Shown piece by piece: positions 57,457-64,000 of a stretch of 64,000 bases of DNA. A model generated the notes under the pieces. It worked only from the letters and a program-made list of their open reading frames with translations. It made no database searches and was not told the DNA's origin. Position 1 is the first letter of the stretch, and every line of letters begins with the position of its first letter. The stretch is taken from the IMG/VR virus record IMGVR_UViG_3300008120_000018, positions 43,195-107,194 of that record. The stretch is one strand, 5' to 3'. The translations under genes were made by a program, and so were the position numbers. The stretch comes from a virus.

Positions 57457-59662
57457 TTATCGTTATAGGTTATCACGACTACTAATCCCGGGGGGCATAC
57501 CTGATCCTGAGATAGGAGAGGTAGAGCTATTCCTGGCTAGTGATAGAGAGGGCTATGTTAATAATATAGACCTACCCCCGGATCCCAATTGTCTAGAGAT
57601 CAACTGTACCTCTACGCAATGCGTAGAGCGGATAGGTATATGGAGCAATCAGGCACTAGGCCCGCTGGGTACAGAAGGTTTCTTCCCAGCAGGTAAACCT
57701 TTCTTCATAGCAGGTGAACCTGATGATGAGAGTAGAATTACTGTAATCAACGTGGGTGTAGTGTGTCCCCTCACTGGCACACCGGGGCGCTCCAATTACG
57801 CTCTCTATCCACAGAAGCAAGGTACTCTTGAGCTAACTACACCCCTCATACCAGGTCTGCCGTACGCTGAGGTAGTGCGCGTTAGTCCAACGGCAGGAGA
57901 GTTCCTATTACGCTACTACAAGACACAGGGCCTTCCTCACACGCAGCTAGGCATAGCGCGCTCTCTAGCGAATCAGACGATAGATACTGAGGAGTTAGCG
58001 TGGACTATCATAGGTATGGTAGGAGCATCTATACGGCCAGACGCTAATGTAATATACCGCAGTTCTGAAATAGACACGACAGTCAGCGAATACATTAGAC
58101 GGGCATGCACGGGCCTACTAGAACTAATGGATCCCGGCAGTCTACCGGGCAGACGAGGGAGCATCCCTCGCTTTGTGTATAGCCTGAGCTCTGAGGCCGA
58201 TATATACGGCCCCGAGGCAGAGAAACTACAGGCATTAACTGAGATACACGTAGTAGAGAACTGCAGCGATTGTATAGAAGTGGGCCCCAATAATAAACGC
58301 GTATCTCGAGAGGTACGGGATAGATCGTGCGCTGCTGTATTGCTAGCGCTCTGCATCGCAGGCTACGAAGAGGAAGTCACTCCACTAGCAGAGTATCTAG
58401 TGAGTCGTATAGATAACCGCGGTAGAATGATTACTGGTTGGACGGACGCACGCCCTCTAAGCACGTCACTTAGCATAGATAGTCCTACAGCTAGTGGTAC
58501 GATAACAGCGGCCCTAGCTATATTGGCCTATAGTCGTGTAGATAGATCATACCTACCCCATGCTCATAGATTAATAGAGAGTGCGCGCCTCTACTATTAC
58601 ACATCCTCCTGGGGCACCGATGCTATAGATATAACACTAGGGGCCCTTATAAGCCGCGTGCTAGTTGACTACGCTGATACACCTAGCCAGGCGCGGGCGA
58701 GCCTCAGTAATGTAATAGGACAGGCAAGTACAGTGAGTCCTACATTCCTAGCACTCCAACTAGAGTTAGTAGGAGATGTTAATTTAAATACTACATACCG
58801 CTCTATATTAGATAATGACCCTACACTAGAGTGTGGATTATCACTAGCTAGAGAGCTATCCAGCACCTCATTCCTAGGAGTACTAGATGAACTGGGCCCT
58901 GTGTATAGGAACTATCTCTATCGTATAGATAAGACAATGTCGCGCGTAAGAGGGGCTCTACCTACAGACTTCGGCCTATTCAGTAAAACAGCCATTAGAT
59001 CGGGTAATCTAGGACGCATACTAGAGGCCCTAGTACCCTCAATTAGTGCGGCGTATAATAAGCCACTAGTAGTACCTCCGGCCCCGACTAGGGTCCCTGC
59101 GACTATATCGGGTATTCTCAACTGGTTAACAGGATTAGGGTATCAAGAAGTATATGTTACAGAGGCGTGGAGAGAGGCACTGCACGTAGTTGGTAATCTA
59201 CCTACTTACGGTGACACCACCCTAGGCACAGGACTACTAGGTATGCCCCGCCCATCAGCGCGCGTAGGAGTACTAGGACGATGGGAAGAGAGAATTAATC
59301 CTGCTCCTGGCGGCGTGCTGGTTATACGAGAGGGTAATATACTGGGGACTGGCACTATAGATGATATACCAGCAGCAGGCGCGCTAGTCCCAGATGACGA
59401 GGAGTGTAATATCTGTTACTGGTTTGGTATTTGTGAGGCACCAGAGCCATATGGCTGTCTCGCAGGTCAATTTGACTTCTGTCCATTTGAACTCTTGTTT
59501 ATATATTGCCCTGGGGTTTTACCCAATAGGCCAGTAAAAATCATTGAAGTCAATCAATCTGCTGTATATTGTCCTGGGGTTTTACCTGATAGACCAGCAA
59601 AAATTATTGAAGTCAATCAATCTGCTGTATATTGTCCTGGGGTTTTACCTGATAGGGCATAA
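57449..59662 (+). CDS. Tail-fibre or adhesin protein with C-terminal repeats, 737 aa
   Basis: TTG start overlapping the J-like stop. The N-terminal part is a beta-rich adaptor region. The middle (about 190-500) is a helical repeat-like region (DRSCAAVLLALCIAGYEEEV, TITAALAILAYSRVDRSYLP, SWGTDAIDITLGALI) of the type seen in alpha/alpha-toroid enzymes, but no catalytic residues can be named. Near the end is a Cys-rich stretch (CNICYWFGICEAPEPYGC). The last 50 residues contain two and a half tandem copies of 21 residues (YCPGVLPDRPAKIIEVNQSA). Those repeats use AT-rich codons, unlike the rest. Position after the J-like protein supports a fibre/adhesin role. Confidence 0.65.
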   Translation: MVNYRYRLSRLLIPGGIPDPEIGEVELFLASDREGYVNNIDLPPDPNCLEINCTSTQCVERIGIWSNQALGPLGTEGFFPAGKPFFIAGEPDDESRITVINVGVVCPLTGTPGRSNYALYPQKQGTLELTTPLIPGLPYAEVVRVSPTAGEFLLRYYKTQGLPHTQLGIARSLANQTIDTEELAWTIIGMVGASIRPDANVIYRSSEIDTTVSEYIRRACTGLLELMDPGSLPGRRGSIPRFVYSLSSEADIYGPEAEKLQALTEIHVVENCSDCIEVGPNNKRVSREVRDRSCAAVLLALCIAGYEEEVTPLAEYLVSRIDNRGRMITGWTDARPLSTSLSIDSPTASGTITAALAILAYSRVDRSYLPHAHRLIESARLYYYTSSWGTDAIDITLGALISRVLVDYADTPSQARASLSNVIGQASTVSPTFLALQLELVGDVNLNTTYRSILDNDPTLECGLSLARELSSTSFLGVLDELGPVYRNYLYRIDKTMSRVRGALPTDFGLFSKTAIRSGNLGRILEALVPSISAAYNKPLVVPPAPTRVPATISGILNWLTGLGYQEVYVTEAWREALHVVGNLPTYGDTTLGTGLLGMPRPSARVGVLGRWEERINPAPGGVLVIREGNILGTGTIDDIPAAGALVPDDEECNICYWFGICEAPEPYGCLAGQFDFCPFELLFIYCPGVLPNRPVKIIEVNQSAVYCPGVLPDRPAKIIEVNQSAVYCPGVLPDRA
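59508..59662 (+). repeat. Two and a half 63-bp tandem repeats
   Basis: A 63-bp unit starting TATATTGTCCTGGGGTTTTA is repeated about 2.5 times with few changes at the 3' end of the 737-aa gene. Each unit gives 21 residues. The last copy ends with the stop codon. The base composition is AT-rich, as in the flanking accessory DNA. Confidence 0.9.
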
Positions 59663-59692
59663 AAGATTTGTATTCTGTTCTACGTACTTATA

Positions 59693-60508
59693 ATGATTAC
59701 TCCAATAAACACAAAAGATGGTATTACATACTTTGGTTATAAATCAGGCCTCAGTCCTGGTATAGATATCACGCGTTCTCAGTTAGTAGAGTTTCTAGAC
59801 ACAGCGCTAGGTGCTGCTAATAATGAAGTATTACCTAATGTTATAGGGTTTCACGCGCGTATACCCTCCCGAGAGCTTATAACTGGAGTCGTTACAACTA
59901 CTGCTAGTGATGGTAGGACTCGTGTGGTATTCGACAATAATTTACGCATAACAGGGGTATATCCTCACAATGAGGCTACGCCGGGCCCATTTGTTCCTGT
60001 GCAGAACCCATATGTCATACCTAACCTGACAGATGAGCGAGTTGTATATATGTGTGCCTCTAATGCGGGTCTAGGTATACTACAGATACGTCTGAACTCA
60101 GGTGTACCAGACCAGAACGGCTATGTGTTTAATTATATAGGTTATTCGACTGAGGCATACAATGTTAACTACCCACTGGATCTGCACTGTATAGTGTCGT
60201 ATAAGATAGGGGACTCTACTGACAATGGTGTATTCGGTATAACTAATAATACCAGTACTACAGCCCGCACTATAACCCCCAGGCCTAATGTGAGTTGTAG
60301 GGAGAATCGAGCAAAGCCAACTAGTGACGTAGTCCTCAATGAATCTATTAAGGCGCAGCCATTTCTAGTATGGTTGGATAGGCCGCTGGCAATTGGAGGC
60401 GTAGCGAGCATAGTAGGTAATTCACATGGGTTATATATAAGTTGTGGTCGTCTAGGCTCCGGCAGTATACTGATGAGAGTAATAGGGCAGAATATAGTAT
60501 ATTGCTAA
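59693..60508 (+). CDS. Fibre-related protein, paralogue of 18403 gene
   Basis: 271 aa. Beta-rich, Asn/Gly/Thr-rich. Shares four spaced phrases with the protein at 18403-19329 (VYMCASNAGL, YPLDLHCIV, AQPFLVWLDRPLA and GSGSILMRVI), so the two are distant paralogues. It follows the fibre gene, so it is probably a fibre tip, chaperone or adaptor. It is the last intact gene of the late block; the DNA after its stop contains coding-like fragments cut off by AT-rich sequence. Confidence 0.65.
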   Translation: MITPINTKDGITYFGYKSGLSPGIDITRSQLVEFLDTALGAANNEVLPNVIGFHARIPSRELITGVVTTTASDGRTRVVFDNNLRITGVYPHNEATPGPFVPVQNPYVIPNLTDERVVYMCASNAGLGILQIRLNSGVPDQNGYVFNYIGYSTEAYNVNYPLDLHCIVSYKIGDSTDNGVFGITNNTSTTARTITPRPNVSCRENRAKPTSDVVLNESIKAQPFLVWLDRPLAIGGVASIVGNSHGLYISCGRLGSGSILMRVIGQNIVYC

Positions 60509-60668
60509 CACCTGCGTATAGTTCTGACGCTGTATCTATTAAAACTGTACAAATACCAAACTCAGGTCTCCCGTGATATCACTCAGGACAACAACTGAAC
60601 AAATAACACCGGGCATACAGGATACAATGAGTTATCCCGGCGATACTCTATTAGATGTAAATAGCTAG
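60502..60668 (+). pseudogene. Truncated next late gene
   Basis: A TTG frame at 60502-60576 (LTPAYSSDAVSIKTVQIPNS then GLP) ends where a GTG frame at 60573-60668 (ISLRTTTEQITPGIQDTMSY) begins, both coding-like and of phage composition. The second stops right where the AT-rich flank begins (60675). This reads like the start of a further late gene interrupted by insertion or deletion; two short peptides are less likely. Confidence 0.45.
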
Positions 60669-60674
60669 AGATAA

Positions 60675-60830
60675 TTAATTACACATATTTAACCACCTCT
60701 TGCTTATTCTAAGTTCTTCATTTGTTGCCATTGTTTTAAGTGTCTGTAACCCCTGTTGTTTTAATAAAGTTTAAAATAGTCTCCATTATCTTTGTCGTTT
60801 CTGGAATCATAATATTGAACTCTTCTGCTG
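60675..60830 (-). pseudogene. Remnants of duplicated AT-rich genes
   Basis: Read leftward there is first a fragment NIMIPETTKIMETILNFIKT followed by a stop, homologous to the C-terminus of the gene at 62002-62415 (NILIPEATKIMKTILGFIKT). Then comes a truncated frame starting MATNEELRISKRW at 60731, matching only the start of the 61665 gene. The same gene order as 62415-61665 is therefore repeated in a decayed form. Confidence 0.65.
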
Positions 60831-61232
60831 TTATTGTTGTAGTGTCACCTCGGTTTGTATTTCATGTTCAATAAATGAAAGGATATTAATCATGATTCGT
60901 GTTCCTTTTTCACGCCATAAGCTTAGTTCTTTACATTGACATATTCCATCTCCTTTGAACAAAATTTTATTATTTTTTTCTTGGTTTACCCATACTGTAA
61001 AAACTCCTTCCCACGCTAAACGATCTATAATGCAATAACCTTTTATTAAGTCAACTTGCAAATTACTCGGATCGTGACTAATAATGTCTATGTATATTTC
61101 TATAAAAGCTTTACATCCATAAATACACGGTTCCCCATTTTGTCCAGTCCATTTATCATCATCCCATCTTAATTCGGGATAATTTTCTTGACAAAAATAT
61201 AGTATTTTCGTGGTTACTTCTGCTATGTTCAT
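60831..61232 (-). CDS. Unknown protein, FCxxxYPxLxW family (copy 1)
   Basis: 133 aa. Starts MNIAEVTTKILYFCQENYPE with a LRW next, the same pattern as the next gene and that at 62429 (I-x-x-FC-x-x-x-YP-x-L-x-W). It ends with LWREKGTRIMINILSFIEHE, almost identical to the neighbour's end. AT-rich codon use sets it apart from the phage core. The start overlaps the upstream gene's stop (ATGA-like). Function unknown. Confidence 0.7.
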   Translation of the reverse strand: MNIAEVTTKILYFCQENYPELRWDDDKWTGQNGEPCIYGCKAFIEIYIDIISHDPSNLQVDLIKGYCIIDRLAWEGVFTVWVNQEKNNKILFKGDGICQCKELSLWREKGTRIMINILSFIEHEIQTEVTLQQ

Positions 61233-61654
61233 AGTGTTACCTCGGTTTGTATTTCAGTTTCGATAAATGAAAGAATGTTAATCATAATTTGTGTTCCTTT
61301 TTCACGCCATAGATTTAGTTCTTCATGTTTAGCAGTCCCACTTTTCTTGAATGAGATTTTACTGTTTTTTCTATCATTTATCCATATAAGAAAACTTCCT
61401 TCCCAATCTAGATTAGAGATAGTAGTTCGACCATCTATATAATTTCTAAAATCACTAGGTGAACCGTCACTGCTATAAGAGTTGTTGCTATTGACCTTTA
61501 TATCTATTTGTATTCCATTTATAGAATTAAGAATAGAGTGATACCCGTAAATCATGTCTTGAGTTTTAGTTAAAGACGTAAGTGACCACTTTAGCTCTGG
61601 GTAAGTTTTTTGGCAGAAATTAAATATTTTTTGGGATGCTTCTTGTTTGTTCAT
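61229..61654 (-). CDS. Unknown protein, FCxxxYPxLxW family (copy 2)
   Basis: 141 aa: MNKQEASQKIFNFCQKTYPE and then LKW. The C-terminal 35 residues (LNLWREKGTQIMINILSFIE) are nearly identical to those of the gene at 60831, while the middle is diverged and Ser/Asn-rich. Tandem duplication followed by rapid divergence in the centre is evident. Function unknown. Confidence 0.7.
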   Translation of the reverse strand: MNKQEASQKIFNFCQKTYPELKWSLTSLTKTQDMIYGYHSILNSINGIQIDIKVNSNNSYSSDGSPSDFRNYIDGRTTISNLDWEGSFLIWINDRKNSKISFKKSGTAKHEELNLWREKGTQIMINILSFIETEIQTEVTL

Positions 61655-61664
61655 TGTTATTACC

Positions 61665-61997
61665 TTAAATACAAATAACTAGATCACCGACACAAACATT
61701 GATAAATTTCTCGCAATTGTATCGAGAATTATTGCAAGCTTGAATAATAGAGGTATTTTCCTCAACAGAAATAACCATTCCTGACCCTTTATAAAGAATA
61801 CGATGACCAATGAAGTCTCTAGTTATTGGGTCGTATATTGGCTTGTTTGTAATTGAATAAACCAAGTGAGAGGCATCTATTCGGATACGATTTAATTCAC
61901 CACGGTTTATTACTACTTTAAAATCATCGATAACTTCAATTACCTTAGCTGGATACGTTCCTTTAGGCGGAAGTCCTAGATCTTTATCTGTTGCCAT
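61665..61997 (-). CDS. Unknown protein, 110 aa
   Basis: Start at the ATG at 61995-61997 (MATDKDLGLPPKGTYPAKVI), since the upstream in-frame extension overlaps the previous gene. It is beta-rich (FKVVINRGELNRIRID, RILYKGSGMVISVEEN) with three Cys near the end. AT-rich. A truncated copy of its start is found at 60731. No family recognised. Confidence 0.6.
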   Translation of the reverse strand: MATDKDLGLPPKGTYPAKVIEVIDDFKVVINRGELNRIRIDASHLVYSITNKPIYDPITRDFIGHRILYKGSGMVISVEENTSIIQACNNSRYNCEKFINVCVGDLVICI

Positions 61998-62001
61998 TGT
62001 T

Positions 62002-62415
62002 TTAAGTGTATGTAGCCTCAATTGTTTTAATAAAGCCTAAAATAGTCTTCATTATCTTTGTTGCTTCTGGAATTAAGATATTTAAGTTTTCGTTAATCCC
62101 CTCACTTTTTGGCTCTTTTTTAATCGAATCTATCTCAACCCAATCATGCCCAGTGGCTGTCCCCTCTACCCTAACTACTAAAGTTTTAGATGATTTGGAA
62201 CGATACTCAACCCAAACATCGTATCTTCCTTCTAGCTCGTTTGGATAGAGAATATTGATAGAGCCTTCTAATACTAAATCTGTGAAGACATCTATTTGCC
62301 TTAGCTTAAGAGTCCATTTTGAGTAATCAGCCATTTTATAAGTATTATCACAAAAAACTCCGATTTGTTTTAATGCTTCTATCATTTTGTAAGCATCTAT
62401 TTCCCATGTGTCCAT
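62002..62415 (-). CDS. Unknown protein, 137 aa
   Basis: Starts MDTWEIDAYKMIEALKQIGV followed by FC and ends NILIPEATKIMKTILGFIKT. It is probably a distant member of the FCxxxYP family around it, because it has the same layout: N-terminal helix with FC, central beta strands (GSINILYPNELEGRYDVWVEY), C-terminal ILxFI helix. A fragment of it recurs at 60742-60838. Function unknown. Confidence 0.65.
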   Translation of the reverse strand: MDTWEIDAYKMIEALKQIGVFCDNTYKMADYSKWTLKLRQIDVFTDLVLEGSINILYPNELEGRYDVWVEYRSKSSKTLVVRVEGTATGHDWVEIDSIKKEPKSEGINENLNILIPEATKIMKTILGFIKTIEATYT

Positions 62416-62428
62416 CTGTTACTCCTAT

Positions 62429-62791
62429 CTATTCTTGAATTTCATCAAGGATGAAGTTAAAAATATCTAGCACTATTTTTCGGGTTTCTCTGTATTTGTT
62501 GTTAAAATAATCACGTTTTGACTTTCTAATATAATCAAAGAATATTTTATTTTCATAAGAACGGTTATTGTCTCTATCGTCAGGGTTTATCCATAATTCA
62601 AATCCGCCCACATCATACGCTCCGCATGAAACACGCTTAAGCAGTCCATCCAGAAAAACCTCTATTATTAATTCATCAGGAAAAAGTGGACACTGAATTG
62701 TATTATTTTCAGAGTCAAGATTCCATCTTAAATTTGGATAACTTCTGTGACAGAATTCAAATATTTTCTCTGTTACTTGTTTTATGTCCAT
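62429..62791 (-). CDS. Unknown protein, FCxxxYPxLxW family (copy 3)
   Basis: 120 aa: MDIKQVTEKIFEFCHRSYPN then LRW, central strands (LFPDELIIEVFLDGLLKRVS), and the C-terminal KIVLDIFNFILDEIQE helix. It is the third clear paralogue of the family with a diverged centre. Ribosome site AGGAGTAACAA is just upstream of its ATG. Function unknown. Confidence 0.7.
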   Translation of the reverse strand: MDIKQVTEKIFEFCHRSYPNLRWNLDSENNTIQCPLFPDELIIEVFLDGLLKRVSCGAYDVGGFELWINPDDRDNNRSYENKIFFDYIRKSKRDYFNNKYRETRKIVLDIFNFILDEIQE

Positions 62792-62816
62792 TTGTTACTC
62801 CTGTTGGGTGAAATTA

Positions 62817-62969
62817 TTAGGAAATACCTACTGTTTCCTCTACTACGATGCTATGGTGCCCGCTGCGACTTAGAGCTTCTAAGTAAGCCATTAGTCGGCT
62901 TTCGTGCATAGATGTTCTAATTCTGCAAGGCTTATTTTTTTTATCTATTGTCCTGATTCTGTATCTCAT
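62817..62969 (-). CDS. Small basic protein, 50 aa
   Basis: Start at 62969 (MRYRIRTIDKKNKPCRIRTS) because GGAG precedes it and its ATG overlaps the stop of the broken gene to its right. The protein is basic with a helical centre (RLMAYLEALSRSGHHSIVVE). Size and composition suggest a small regulatory protein; nothing proves it. Confidence 0.6.
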   Translation of the reverse strand: MRYRIRTIDKKNKPCRIRTSMHESRLMAYLEALSRSGHHSIVVEETVGIS

Positions 62970-63126
62970 TGTCTCCAATCCTTTAGGTGTTTTTTGCAAT
63001 AATCTAAATATGCTTTGAGTCTATTAGCAGACTCTTGTTCTTCCGTTCCTTTGACAAGTCCTTTGTTCTTATCAAATCAGTATGACATTGATAAGTTTTT
63101 CCACACTTTTTAGTTTCTTTTTCCAT
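62966..63126 (-). pseudogene. Frameshifted small gene
   Basis: From the ATG at 63124-63126 the frame starts MEKETKKCGKTYQCHT, and the continuation in another frame, FDKNKGLVKGTEEQESANRL then KAYLDYCKKHLKDWRQ, runs up to a TGA overlapping the next ATG. Both halves look like protein, and a stop lies at the junction, so one or two bases have been lost. Original length would be about 53 aa. Confidence 0.6.
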
Positions 63127-63136
63127 AATTACACTT

Positions 63137-63301
63137 TCATTTGTTGTCTAAACAGTACCGTATGATAGACCTTAAATTAGCCTTATAGTCTTTATGAGAA
63201 TCTATAAATTCTAGCGATAAAGCCGTTGAAACTACTATATAAACTAGAATAGTTATACGAAAGATTATACTCCATAGTCGCTTTTTTGAATTTGTCATCA
63301 T
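63137..63301 (-). CDS. Small membrane protein, 54 aa
   Basis: Two ATGs at the start (63301 and 63298). Sequence MMTNSKKRLWSIIFRITILV, continuing YIVVSTALSLEF, gives one membrane helix with a basic N-terminal side, followed by a polar C-terminus with one Cys. No AGGAGG is obvious upstream. Function unknown. Confidence 0.5.
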   Translation of the reverse strand: MMTNSKKRLWSIIFRITILVYIVVSTALSLEFIDSHKDYKANLRSIIRYCLDNK

Positions 63302-63308
63302 TCTGTAC

Positions 63309-63499
63309 CTACACCTCTATTTTTTCAAGTCCACGTTGTTCTAGAATTTTATTATACTCTTTAATTTTTGAGTATAAAGCGTTACGTTTTTGTGTACATT
63401 TTCCCCAGCTTCTTGTTTAGCATTTTTATATTGTCCTGCGTAAAAATTAACATAATATCTAATTGTAGTAGTGTCCATGTTTGCTGCAACAAGCTTCAT
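63309..63499 (-). pseudogene. Frameshifted small gene
   Basis: ATG at 63497-63499 behind AAGGAGAAAATT. The frame starts MKLVAANMDTTTIRYYVNFY, then a one-base difference near GGGGAAAA moves the coding frame to SWGKCTQKRNALYSKIKEYN then KILEQRGLEKIEV with a stop at 63309. The two halves would form one protein of about 62 aa. Confidence 0.6.
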
Positions 63500-63542
63500 A
63501 ATTTTCTCCTTGATTTATTATTGTTTTTAACTGATAACTAAA

Positions 63543-63797
63543 TCAATTAATTGTCCACCTTGCCTGAACGTCATATATATAAAGTGGGTCAGGATCATCT
63601 GGTGGTTCATACATTTTATTATAAGCGTCCTCAATGTTGACATCATTAATATCTTCCGCTAAACGGTTAATCAAAATAGCAGCCATGTTTTCAGCTTCCT
63701 CTTTGCTTAATTGAACATCTGACTTACTCCAATAATCAGTTTCATACTCAAGAATGCACTTAACTAATTCATTAACACTATCTTGCAATTTACTCAT
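63543..63797 (-). CDS. Unknown acidic small protein, 84 aa
   Basis: Starts behind AAGGAGGAAATT at 63797. MSKLQDSVNELVKCILEYET, then KEEAENMAAILINRLAEDIN and a Pro/Asp-rich tail (MYEPPDDPDPLYIYD). Helical and acidic. Function unknown. Confidence 0.65.
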   Translation of the reverse strand: MSKLQDSVNELVKCILEYETDYWSKSDVQLSKEEAENMAAILINRLAEDINDVNIEDAYNKMYEPPDDPDPLYIYDVQARWTIN

Positions 63798-63826
63798 AAT
63801 TTCCTCCTTGATTCATTACTTAAATC

Positions 63827-64000
63827 TTACATTATTTTACTAGAATTGTCAAAAACCGGATTTAGTATGACTCCATCACTATCAAAAACTGTTCCAATAG
63901 TAGCAAGAGACGAAGTGACTAATCGGAGTAACTTGTCTTTTGTCTCTGCCAAATTCTTATCTTCTGTATTGCGCTGTAAACTTTGAGTATTATAAATTTT
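63827..64000 (-). CDS. Unknown protein, 5' end off window
   Basis: An open leftward frame enters from the right edge and ends in TAA at 63827-63829. It carries 57 residues: AETKDKLLRLVTSSLATIGT, then VFDSDGVILNPVFD. AT-rich, as in the rest of the right flank. Not recognised. Confidence 0.55.
   Translation of the reverse strand, partial: KIYNTQSLQRNTEDKNLAETKDKLLRLVTSSLATIGTVFDSDGVILNPVFDNSSKIM

Noticed and set aside
1-64000. tRNA or rRNA genes
   Set aside because: No cloverleaf with the conserved TTCRANNC loop or rRNA-like stretch was noticed, but a tRNA scan would be needed to be certain.

Overview
The window looks like part of a large tailed bacteriophage genome with a contractile tail (myovirus-like), flanked and invaded by AT-rich accessory DNA. 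The likely host is a cyanobacterium. That is inferred from formylglycine-enzyme-like (FGE/C-type lectin) genes typical of filamentous cyanobacteria and from a heavy set of cell-wall hydrolases; no photosynthesis genes or tRNAs were seen. Everything here comes from reading the sequence and recognising motifs; no database search was possible.

Layout. (1) 1-4.6 kb, leftward: small membrane or secreted proteins, tandem duplicates of an unknown 105-aa protein, one intact and one broken FGE-like gene placed behind copied 5' ends of resident genes, and an unknown 232-aa protein. (2) 4.6-5.05 kb: a gene-free, repeat-rich stretch. (3) 5.05-16.1 kb, leftward: a 1698-aa protein carrying an RNA-polymerase-like DADGD active-site motif and an HELVHH metallopeptidase motif, a possible ssDNA-binding-like protein, several micro-proteins missed by length cut-offs, a DUF1874/AcrIII-1-type anti-CRISPR ring nuclease and a 656-aa unknown. 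Nearly every gene here is preceded by the same compact unit: a GC hairpin, a T-tract, a TAGTGA/TATA-like block, then AGGAGG. (4) 16.2-16.45 kb: a perfect 70-bp direct repeat where transcription diverges. (5) 16.5-22.6 kb, rightward: lysis genes (M15 peptidase, GH19, a zincin-like protein), a fibre-like protein, a PAAR tip and small virion-associated genes. (6) 22.57-33.26 kb, leftward: a 3562-aa giant with an N-terminal phospholipase-D-like motif and a DFDGD RNA-polymerase-like motif. (7) 33.3-60.5 kb, rightward: a tail-assembly-chaperone-like gene with a canonical -1 frameshift site, Mu-like portal, Mu-I-like protease/scaffold, capsid, neck, sheath, tube, hub, spike-amidase, GH104-M23 hydrolase, gp25, J-like wedge and fibres. 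(8) 60.5-64 kb, leftward and AT-rich: paralogous small unknown genes, several of them frameshifted.

How it fits together. The late block builds a contractile particle with several wall-degrading enzymes. The two DxDGD proteins suggest the phage brings its own transcription machinery. The giant protein sits where a tape-measure gene would be expected, since no other one was found and it abuts the frameshifting chaperone, so it is a candidate virion-packaged polymerase. The 1698-aa protein is a candidate non-virion polymerase. The repeated hairpin/TAGTGA unit is a candidate for the promoters or processing sites these enzymes use. This two-polymerase hypothesis, with polymerases fused to PLD-like and zincin-like domains, is the most interesting reading of the window and remains an inference.
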